In this document: piece after piece, positions 21,881 to 29,225 of the stretch
How positions within the stretch are numbered: the first letter of the stretch is position 1
Layout of the letters: each line of letters opens with the position of its first letter
Assembly: GCA_016840385.1 (NCBI GenBank)
Contig: JAEOSL010000036.1
Coordinates: 1 to 29,225 of the forward strand
DNA from: Candidatus Thorarchaeota archaeon
GTDB taxonomy: Archaea > Asgardarchaeota > Thorarchaeia > Thorarchaeales > Thorarchaeaceae
DNA: 29,225 nt
Reading direction: 5' to 3'
Position numbers and translations under genes: made by a program
Notes under the pieces: model-generated
Database searches by the model: none
What the model saw: the letters and a program-made list of their open reading frames with translations, nothing else
What the model was told of the DNA's origin: nothing

Positions 21881-24800
21881 CTATTCGTCTTCTTCTTTCT
21901 CTTTTGTAAGAAGTGACTCAACGTCCTGAACGAACTCATCCATAGGATCCGCTTCTTTCTTCGTTTCTTCAGGTTCTTCTTCCATCAAAGACTCAACTTC
22001 TTTCACAAAATCATCTGCTATATCTGACTCGTCTTCAGCCGGCTCAGGTTCCTCAACAGCTTCTACTACTGTTTCCTCCTCTGGTGTTTCCACTTCATCA
22101 ACAGGGGTTTCTTCCTTCTCTGGAAGTTCCAATGGGATACTATCTGCACCTATTTCGCCATTTGCAAGTCCCATTCCCTGACGCTGTAGTATTGTCTGAA
22201 TACTTACTGGAACGATAATTCCTCTATCTTGGAGCGCAAGAAGTCTATCAAGGACAGCAGCTTCACTGATATCAAGCATCTCTGCTAATGGTGTCAATAG
22301 GTCTCTGAAGTAAAACTCACTTCTATCATCACGTACCGCAGAAATGTAGTCCAATACTCTCGCATCTGATTTGGTTACTTTTTGTGTGGGTCCAAATTTG
22401 TGAGCAAGGAGCCATGAATAATTGAATGCTGAGCTGAGTGTAGACACAACCCATTCTGGATCGAAACAATCAATCAAACCGGTCCAATCAGTTAGTTCAT
22501 TATCATATTGATTCTCGAATAGTTCCACAAAGAACTGCAATCGGTCTTTGAGCAATGGAGTCATTTCTCCCTCAAGGATGAGGATTCCAATTACGAACTC
22601 GCCACTGTAGCTGTTGAGTCGGAGACCATGATATTGAATCTCTTCCAGTGTACCCCTTACTCCATCTCCCTTGATTTCACCATAAACACTTGTGATTGCA
22701 GCTATGAATCCACTGATGAGGTCTGGTTGAATTCGCTCATCTGTAAATGGATGATAGAACACACAGGTACCTCTGTCAAGATATACCGCCATGTAGTGAC
22801 GAAGTGTTTCCAGGTCTCTGAACATCTGAAGTTGATTCTCAAGTGAAGCTCGAGCAGCGCGTTTCTTTGGTTTGACTTTCTTATTGTATGCTGTTGCAAC
22901 AACTCCAAGGAGTATTATTGATAGAGTTAGCAGTCTTCCAACATCATCCATGATGAAGAATGACAGTACTGCAATTAGTGGATTCGCACCGACAGCAACT
23001 TCGTATGTAAGACTTGTATCCCAAATCACACGACTTCCTAAGTACTCGGCTTCAATAGAAATACTCTCGATAATGCCTGCTGGTATTTCTAAACCCCATG
23101 TAGCAACACCAACAGTATTGGTCGTGTCAAATTGTGTGGCATCGTCTCTAAGTTCTATTGTACCATTCGAATAATGGATTGTCACTATGAAGTGTATATT
23201 TTCATTTGGAACACCAACACCTGATTCATTGTAGGTTAAAGTTGCAATGATTGATAGTATCTGGCCTTCAGCACTTGGGTCCCCTTCGGTTGTTAGGGAC
23301 AAATAGACGTGGTCTTTGGCTTGAATAGTCAACGTTGATGAATTTATTGCTTCGTTGCAGAATGGAGCGTTTGCTACCACATTTATTGTATACATTCCGG
23401 GATTAAAATCAAGAAGAATCTCACGAACATAGAACTCTGTATCGTTATCATAGGTCAGTGCATATTCCTCACCATCAATCGTTACGGTAACTATGGCTCC
23501 TATTATTGGTATATTGTAGATTGTATCATTATATGTGACAGTTATATTGAGATTCCACTGCTCATGTTCCGATGAGATATAGTCAACAAAATCAATACTC
23601 GTCGTTGCACGAACGGTGAGATTCAGGAATGTGGAGGTAACCGCATATCCAGTTTCTGCAATGGTTACATTGACAACGTGAATTCCCCTAGTTTCTTGCG
23701 GGTCAATAAGAATAGAGTAAACACCATCTCCATCGGGGGTCATTGGAAAATCTGTTGCAAAAACGTTAGCTGTAAGAGTAGCTCCATTGATGAATGCTCC
23801 ACTTGAGTCTCTAACTGTGATTTGTAGCAGGATATTAGTATCATAATCCGTGGATGCTGCTGAATCGGTCCAGGAGTTAGTAAGTGTTGGAATATCGTCT
23901 GTTACGAGAAGGTCTTGAACATCCTGCAATTGATTATACCCTGTTGCACTTGCTCGAATTGTCACAGTTGTTATTCCTAGGTAGTCACTTCCATTGAGCG
24001 TAATCTCCCATAGTCCGGAACCTCCATAGTAGATCAGATCTACAGGTGGGTGTCCGCTGAACGTAGCTCTTACCGTGACTCCATCCCAGGAATCATCGAT
24101 TGGGATTGTGTTGAAAGTATATGACACAGAGATTGTTATCGTTTCAATGTAGGTGATGTTCCTATCTACAGGATTCCAATTTACAACTAATGCGACGTCA
24201 GCAATTTCCACAGTAACTATAATCTGAATATTGCTTGTTGCTTGAGATGTGTATCCTGCTTTCCACGCATTAACCGTCAGATTCGTGGTTCCAGGAACTG
24301 TTGTGAAGTTTAATCCATAGAGCTCGATCCAATACACTTCTGAAGAAGCATCCCATGTCAAATTGTAAGTTTGAGCATCAAATGTGACATTGACCCAAGC
24401 ACCAGAAATTCTGTTGTTGGTTGAATCTCGATACGTTACAGTCAGATTCGTACTATCAAGATAGGTGATATTGTTGGTATTCGACCAACTCCAATTGAGA
24501 GCAAGTGTTTCAACAGTGAGATCTACAGTAATTATCAAACTCTGATTTTCAAGTGCAAATCCTTCTGCATAGACAGTAAGGTCATATCTTCCACTTGATA
24601 CTCCCGTTGTGTCAACAGAATAGATCCATCTCCCGCCACTTGGATTATTCATTGTTTGATTCACGTACACTCCAGCAAAAGAAAATGTAACATCAGCCGG
24701 AGAATCATCAAGACCTACTGCTGGATATATAGAATCAAAATCTACACCAATATCAAATGAACTCTCAGTGAAATTAGTAATGCCGTAATCATCAGCAACT

Positions 24801-26425
24801 AATGTTGTGGAGTGGAAGACAAAAACTTCCTGAGTTATGTATCCTGCTTCTAGTCTTCCAGCACTTTTCCAATATAGTTCTACTGAATGCGTGGCATTGC
24901 CAGTTGTTGTTGCGCTAATGTCCCATTGGAATCCAGCAGCTCCACTACTTGCAGGAATCTCTGCTGGGGAAAAGATGATACTCGAAGATTGAATGATTGA
25001 TAGATTGGTTGTACCACCATCCATAGGGTTAGTATCACTATCCTCAATTGTTACATCAATATCCATGGTGACGTTATTTCTAACCTTGTACGATATTGGA
25101 GAGCTATCTGACGAATCGGATAGAGCAAGACCCACAGCATAGTTCGGGGCTGTTGATGTGAGTGTCCATGTTCCATCACTTAACCCACTACAGGTGACAT
25201 TGGAGCCTGTTTTCGAATAAGATCCTCCCGGAGTGCTACCAATATACAGACCTGTCGCGGCCCAGTCAAGGGGAACAGTTGTAATATTCATTACTCGAGC
25301 AACTACATTTGATACTGCAGGGTATATGAGGTCTGTAGTTACGTTCCACCCAATAGGTGCGGCAGATGTGGTAGCTCCCCAAACTGTGTTACCGACATTG
25401 TCATTGGTGTAACATAATGTGAGGTTGTAGAATACGTTTACTGATTGATTTGTAGCAATATTCAATGAAGTGATATTGTTTGCAGAACTTGCAATCCACG
25501 CGGAACCTGACGCAGAACTTCCGTTAAGATTCGTATTGATGGTTCCTGGATCTGAATAGACAAGAGCTGAGTTTGCTGTCTGATTCCACGGAATGTATGT
25601 GTAATTTAGAATTGCTTCATATGGCAAATCTGATGCCCCAAACGCACCATATTCAGTGGAGTATCGTCGAGTTAGGAAGGAACCTGCTGTGTTTTCATAG
25701 AACCAACGAATATTAGGATAGCTTGACAGATGCTCGACCAAGAGTGATCCATTTAGTACAGCATAGTAGACGCTATCCGCATTTAGGATTACAGTTTCAG
25801 TTATGTTTGCCCATGTTTGAGTAAAGAAAACATCCTCTAATTGCACTGATGTCACCATATTGGTACTCCCATCTTGGTAGTCCGACCTTAAGTCAAAGTA
25901 TGTATAATTTTGGTCTGCTGGGGTATAACTAGGGGACATATACAAAAACGAGATATTCTGCAATTGCCCATCGTGGCTCATATTGTAGAAACCTTGGGCA
26001 AGCTGTGAATAATAATTATCTGACGAGTACTCATCGATTGCAAACTCGTTTGTAGTCGTCGGTGATGAACTATTACCAACAATTTCTTTCTCAGCAATAG
26101 CTGTGATATTTTGAGTGTCAATGATAACTTTGTTAAGAGTCCAGCCAGGTATCTGATAGGAAGATAAGTCTATAGAAGCTTCATGATTGTCTGGAAAACT
26201 AAAGCTATTTGATATTGTAAGAACTTGGTCTGGAAACATTCTGTTGACAGACTGTTCAATTGGTACATTGCTACCTGAACTAGTCATTTCAGAAAGCAGC
26301 TTCGAATCCATAACTTTAGAATCAAAGCCAGTACTGGAAGAAATCGATAGAGGCACATCTACTGATGTTGAAAATACACTAAGAAGTGAAACTATAAGAA
26401 TAATCGAGATAACTGCTCTTCTCAT
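21881..26425 (-). CDS. Giant Ig-like surface protein with longin-like and winged-helix cytoplasmic part
   Basis: The protein of about 1514 residues begins with a signal peptide (MRRAVISIILIVSLLSVFSTS; the ATG at 26425 follows GAGGG, and an in-frame ATG at 26479 is an alternative). The ectodomain is about 1130 residues: a distinct N-terminal part of roughly 400, then about six Ig-like/Big-type repeats of 90-100 residues, with many N-glycosylation sequons. A membrane helix (LLTLSIILLGVVATAY, about 1160-1180) is followed by KKVKPKKRAARAS. The cytoplasmic part has a longin/roadblock-like domain (about 1204-1327; YLDRGTCVFYHPF, DLISGFIAAITSVYGEI, LQFFVELFENQY), a winged-helix-like segment (about 1353-1403; DARVLDYISAVRDD, AAVLDRLLALQDRGIIVPV) and an acidic tail with a twice-repeated motif. 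This suggests a surface receptor linked to small-GTPase-type or DNA-binding signalling. Domain names are from pattern reading. Confidence 0.85.
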   Translation of the reverse strand: MRRAVISIILIVSLLSVFSTSVDVPLSISSSTGFDSKVMDSKLLSEMTSSGSNVPIEQSVNRMFPDQVLTISNSFSFPDNHEASIDLSSYQIPGWTLNKVIIDTQNITAIAEKEIVGNSSSPTTTNEFAIDEYSSDNYYSQLAQGFYNMSHDGQLQNISFLYMSPSYTPADQNYTYFDLRSDYQDGSTNMVTSVQLEDVFFTQTWANITETVILNADSVYYAVLNGSLLVEHLSSYPNIRWFYENTAGSFLTRRYSTEYGAFGASDLPYEAILNYTYIPWNQTANSALVYSDPGTINTNLNGSSASGSAWIASSANNITSLNIATNQSVNVFYNLTLCYTNDNVGNTVWGATTSAAPIGWNVTTDLIYPAVSNVVARVMNITTVPLDWAATGLYIGSTPGGSYSKTGSNVTCSGLSDGTWTLTSTAPNYAVGLALSDSSDSSPISYKVRNNVTMDIDVTIEDSDTNPMDGGTTNLSIIQSSSIIFSPAEIPASSGAAGFQWDISATTTGNATHSVELYWKSAGRLEAGYITQEVFVFHSTTLVADDYGITNFTESSFDIGVDFDSIYPAVGLDDSPADVTFSFAGVYVNQTMNNPSGGRWIYSVDTTGVSSGRYDLTVYAEGFALENQSLIITVDLTVETLALNWSWSNTNNITYLDSTNLTVTYRDSTNNRISGAWVNVTFDAQTYNLTWDASSEVYWIELYGLNFTTVPGTTNLTVNAWKAGYTSQATSNIQIIVTVEIADVALVVNWNPVDRNITYIETITISVSYTFNTIPIDDSWDGVTVRATFSGHPPVDLIYYGGSGLWEITLNGSDYLGITTVTIRASATGYNQLQDVQDLLVTDDIPTLTNSWTDSAASTDYDTNILLQITVRDSSGAFINGATLTANVFATDFPMTPDGDGVYSILIDPQETRGIHVVNVTIAETGYAVTSTFLNLTVRATTSIDFVDYISSEHEQWNLNITVTYNDTIYNIPIIGAIVTVTIDGEEYALTYDNDTEFYVREILLDFNPGMYTINVVANAPFCNEAINSSTLTIQAKDHVYLSLTTEGDPSAEGQILSIIATLTYNESGVGVPNENIHFIVTIHYSNGTIELRDDATQFDTTNTVGVATWGLEIPAGIIESISIEAEYLGSRVIWDTSLTYEVAVGANPLIAVLSFFIMDDVGRLLTLSIILLGVVATAYNKKVKPKKRAARASLENQLQMFRDLETLRHYMAVYLDRGTCVFYHPFTDERIQPDLISGFIAAITSVYGEIKGDGVRGTLEEIQYHGLRLNSYSGEFVIGILILEGEMTPLLKDRLQFFVELFENQYDNELTDWTGLIDCFDPEWVVSTLSSAFNYSWLLAHKFGPTQKVTKSDARVLDYISAVRDDRSEFYFRDLLTPLAEMLDISEAAVLDRLLALQDRGIIVPVSIQTILQRQGMGLANGEIGADSIPLELPEKEETPVDEVETPEEETVVEAVEEPEPAEDESDIADDFVKEVESLMEEEPEETKKEADPMDEFVQDVESLLTKEKEEDE

Positions 26426-26505
26426 TTTCTTCCCTCGAAGGCTTCTTGAAATTATCGAGAATCTTTGCACAGTATTCATCGAATCAGAGTCCTGTCGTTA
26501 ACTCT

Positions 26506-26521
26506 TAGGCTGAAACGCCTA
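26506..26521 (-). repeat. Short hairpin between the two surface-protein genes
   Basis: TAGGC (26506-26510) and GCCTA (26517-26521) enclose a six-base loop. It lies about 100 bases after the stop of the upstream surface-protein gene and before the start of the next. No T-tract follows on the minus strand, so a terminator role is doubtful. Confidence 0.25.
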
Positions 26522-26617
26522 CTTTTCAACATTTTCAAGACGTGCATAGAAACTCTCGACGAGTATGTTTACAACAACATTTAGCCATATCAATAAACTG
26601 TGGGTGTCACATCAGTT

Positions 26618-29225
26618 CTAATCGGGATTTCTGAATTTTATTATTTTCTTTGCTCCTTCACGCACTTCGTAGAATCCAGAATCCGAATTGAGCAGGTCTT
26701 TTACCATAGCTCCAATTTTACTTGCAGATGGTCCGAGGCGTCGTGACAATTCAGCTCGTGTTACTCCTTCCTCGCTGTTTGCGATTTCATATCTCAATCT
26801 TCTTTGTATATCACTTAGAGGACTAGTAGGCGGAGCCACTGGAGTAACTGCTGCAACCGATACAGGTGCTGAAACCCGATCTCCACCTCTTCTCCTTCTT
26901 CTGAAGGCTAATGCCAAGATCGGTAGAGAAACACCACCAGCTACAACACCAATTGTTAGTGGGTCTGCAACTATTGGTGTACCTGTTCCTGTTGAAGCCT
27001 GAGTCACGTCGACAAAAGATACGGAAGTTTGTACAGGAAATTCTGATATCGAACCTTGGAAACTTGCACTGACCTCAAGTTCTGACGCATCACTTGGGAT
27101 ATTCAGAACTATCGTTAGAAGACCACCACTGTTCGAGATGGCACTTTCTACAATAACTTGAGGTTCTCCTTCATCGAATTCTATCACAATTGTAACAGTC
27201 ACATTAATTCCAGAAACCGGTTCACCATCTTCAGTAACTGAAACTGAAACATTGGTACTACTACCTGCTTGGACTTGCTCTGCAACAGTGATTGACAGGA
27301 GATATTCGCTCTTTGCAAGAACTTCTAGTGTTACCAATCCACTACTTGACTGACAATCTTCTGCATCTGCAGACAAGTACAAAGTGTAATTACCCGGAGA
27401 AACGCTAAGAGGTATTCTGAAGCTTAAACTATATGCACCACTACCATAAACGTAAGTTGCTACGTAATCCACTCCTTCTAGTTGAACAATTACATCAGCC
27501 CAATCAATAGGTGTGGAGTGTACAGAATTCAAGAATTGCAGATAGATAGATATTGTTTCATTCTCATATTGAGTAACTACAGACCCGTAGATTAACTGAG
27601 TAAGTATTGACTCTGCTTCGATTTCTATAGATCCTATACTACTTTCGAAACCAAGTCTTCCCAGTGTGATCTGGAATGTATAATTACCAACATGGAAATC
27701 ACTTCCACCTATTGTTACAACATACGTATAATTTGGTAACATACTGACAGTATAGTATTCACTCCACACGTATTCAAACTCAGTTGCATAGATTGGAGTA
27801 CTTGTTCTATCATCGATATATGTCACTTTGAATGAAACGGATTCACGTGCGTACATTGTGAAGTCCGCATCTGAATTAATGGAAGTTGGGATTTGAAGTA
27901 CTGTAATTACTAGGGTATCGGACTGAGTTTCGTACCCATAGGCTGATACTGTTATTGTAAAGGTGTGGATTCCAATTCCTAGTATTGTACCGTTAAGCAC
28001 TGAACTCCAATGATCAATGTTCCATGCTGTAGTCTGTTCTATATTATTCAATGTAAATGAAATACCTGCACTTGGAACAGAACTAAGATTCAAGAGTTGG
28101 TAATAGACGTTGACTGTAGTTGTTTCATCATAGTAAATTGTAGTTCCAGAATCAAGTATGTTAATTGTCGTTGGTGCCTGCACTACCGTAAGGATATCTG
28201 TGAAGAATCCTTCTGCATACCCTGTTTTATTCGCAGTGACTGTTACATTCCAAACTCCAAGGTCTATTGATGCCGCACTGATACTAAAGTGCCACATTTC
28301 ATCTACCGCACTATAAACGAGGTCATAATCTGACCCATTGATGTAGAGCTTCACTGTGGCATCTAGAATAGGTAAATAATCTTCAAGATAGATGACTGAG
28401 AGGTTCACTTGGTCAATGTATGTTGGAGTTAGGTTTCCGGGTTCCCAAGTTATGTAAAATGAATTCGCAGCAAGGGTTACATTGATTCCAGATGTCACAT
28501 TAGTTCTCAATTCATACCCATAGAGCCAAGCGCTGATATCCGCATCAAAGAATCCAATATCAAGATCACTTCCAGGAATTGATACTCTCCAAGCTCCTGC
28601 AGAGTATGAAAGATTGTAGAAATGTCCATCTATGGTTACGTTGACAAGGGCAGTTGCTGGAACATCTCCTCCAGAATAGGTGTAATCCACGACCAGTTCA
28701 AGTGAATCAGTGTATTCGATTGTTACGTTTGAGGGTGTCCAACTGATTGTAGAGGTGGTCGTCGATACTTCTGTCACAGTCAGTGTTTCACTAGATTCAG
28801 CATAATTGTAGCCATATGCTTCACATAGAATTACAACACTATGGGATCCTAAGTCAAGATAATCCCCATCTAAATTTATAGTCCATAAGTTTCCGATTTC
28901 AATGAGACTTAGAGTAGTAATGCCATTGATTGTGATATTCGCTTCAACTAGTCCAACTAGAATGGTTTCACTCGTTCCAGAGTATGTGTAGTTAGCTGAC
29001 AATGTAATCTGACCCAAGTAGTCGATGGTTATTGAGTTCCATTCTAATGCAATGTCTGTATTCGCCTTAACGATATCAAAACTGATTGTTGAGTTTACAG
29101 CAAACTCGTACCCGAACTTGCTGATATTCACCACGACATTATGATGACCAAGATCGAATGTATTATTGAATTCCATCCAATAGGTTCCATTGTTCCCAAG
29201 TAGCGGATATGGTGAACCGTCTATA
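26618..29225 (-). CDS. Giant Ig-like surface protein with membrane helix and winged helix, 5' end outside window
   Basis: The frame stays open to the right edge (first readable residues IDGSPYPLLGNNGTYW, in mid-repeat), so the gene starts beyond the window; the ATG at 29176 is internal. The visible 868 residues hold one partial and about six full Ig-like repeats of 90-100 residues. Each follows the pattern W..(9-12)..YxD..L.V.Y, then VxVTIDG..Y.L.Y.....W.V.I.G.DL..G, ending ..A..YGY. Sequons (NxT/NxS) are frequent. A membrane helix (LTIGVVAGGVSLPILALAF) is followed by RRRRRGG, and then a winged helix of about 60 residues (RLRYEIANSEEGVTRAELSR, SASKIGAMVKDLL). It resembles the previous gene in architecture but has no longin-like domain. 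Likely role: cell-surface adhesion or recognition coupled to an internal winged helix. Confidence 0.87.
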   Translation of the reverse strand, partial: IDGSPYPLLGNNGTYWMEFNNTFDLGHHNVVVNISKFGYEFAVNSTISFDIVKANTDIALEWNSITIDYLGQITLSANYTYSGTSETILVGLVEANITINGITTLSLIEIGNLWTINLDGDYLDLGSHSVVILCEAYGYNYAESSETLTVTEVSTTTSTISWTPSNVTIEYTDSLELVVDYTYSGGDVPATALVNVTIDGHFYNLSYSAGAWRVSIPGSDLDIGFFDADISAWLYGYELRTNVTSGINVTLAANSFYITWEPGNLTPTYIDQVNLSVIYLEDYLPILDATVKLYINGSDYDLVYSAVDEMWHFSISAASIDLGVWNVTVTANKTGYAEGFFTDILTVVQAPTTINILDSGTTIYYDETTTVNVYYQLLNLSSVPSAGISFTLNNIEQTTAWNIDHWSSVLNGTILGIGIHTFTITVSAYGYETQSDTLVITVLQIPTSINSDADFTMYARESVSFKVTYIDDRTSTPIYATEFEYVWSEYYTVSMLPNYTYVVTIGGSDFHVGNYTFQITLGRLGFESSIGSIEIEAESILTQLIYGSVVTQYENETISIYLQFLNSVHSTPIDWADVIVQLEGVDYVATYVYGSGAYSLSFRIPLSVSPGNYTLYLSADAEDCQSSSGLVTLEVLAKSEYLLSITVAEQVQAGSSTNVSVSVTEDGEPVSGINVTVTIVIEFDEGEPQVIVESAISNSGGLLTIVLNIPSDASELEVSASFQGSISEFPVQTSVSFVDVTQASTGTGTPIVADPLTIGVVAGGVSLPILALAFRRRRRGGDRVSAPVSVAAVTPVAPPTSPLSDIQRRLRYEIANSEEGVTRAELSRRLGPSASKIGAMVKDLLNSDSGFYEVREGAKKIIKFRNPD

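Noticed and set aside
22628..23174. Plus-strand open frames inside the surface protein gene
   Set aside because: They oppose a coding frame with clear membrane and longin-like segments; no ribosome sites.
1..29225. CRISPR arrays, tRNA or rRNA genes, insertion sequences, prophage
   Set aside because: I looked for regularly spaced repeats, tRNA T-arm motifs and transposase motifs in all gaps and found none. GGTTCAAATC at 20245-20254 resembles a T-arm but has no tRNA around it.

Overview
This window is most likely from an archaeon, probably of the Asgard group (Thorarchaeia-like is a guess). The evidence is: short Shine-Dalgarno motifs mixed with apparently leaderless starts; TATA-like elements about 25 bp before predicted transcript starts; a thiolase plus DUF35 OB-fold gene pair of the archaeal type; and two giant Ig-like, sequon-rich surface proteins. 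One of these carries a cytoplasmic domain that reads like the longin/roadblock domains common in Asgard genomes. Base composition is moderately AT-rich. I see no tRNA, rRNA, CRISPR array, insertion sequence or phage gene.

Layout. 1-3058: a signalling operon (PAS histidine kinase cut by the left edge, stand-alone receiver, receiver-PAS-kinase) with overlapping or closely spaced starts. 3069-5667, minus strand: NAD synthetase, a multispanning membrane protein and a membrane-anchored alpha/beta hydrolase. 5826-7745, plus strand: a VWA protein with a hairpin leader and hairpin terminator, then a HEAT-repeat protein overlapping a barstar-like protein. 7779-9985: a MarR-GNAT fusion regulator whose promoter has two identical-arm operators around its TATA box, divergent from two tandem OsmC genes. 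9999-11326, minus strand: a zinc-ribbon protein, a small unknown protein and a gamma-class carbonic anhydrase. 11581-12303: a membrane protein. 12311-14898, minus strand: a tight operon of nitroreductase, a V4R-like protein and a DRE-TIM acyl-transferring synthase. 15015-18310: acyl-CoA dehydrogenase (minus), a small membrane protein, then thiolase plus DUF35 protein (plus). 18412-21509: an unknown 326-residue protein, a DedA/VTT membrane protein (minus) and a divergent LarA-like protein. 21515-29225, minus strand: a small unknown protein and two very large type-I surface proteins, the second cut by the right edge.

How the genes fit together. The thiolase, DUF35 protein and acyl-CoA dehydrogenase suggest acyl-CoA metabolism. 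The OsmC pair next to a MarR-family regulator resembles a thiol/peroxide stress module, but the MarR half has no cysteine, so it cannot sense peroxide as OhrR does.

The most unusual items are: a LarA-fold protein in which every active-site residue I could align is replaced except one tyrosine; a cell-surface Ig-repeat protein with a cytoplasmic longin-like domain, winged helix and duplicated tail motif; a barstar-like protein with a key barnase-contacting position changed; and the symmetrical operator pair at the MarR-GNAT promoter. Family assignments come from reading the sequence, not from database searches.
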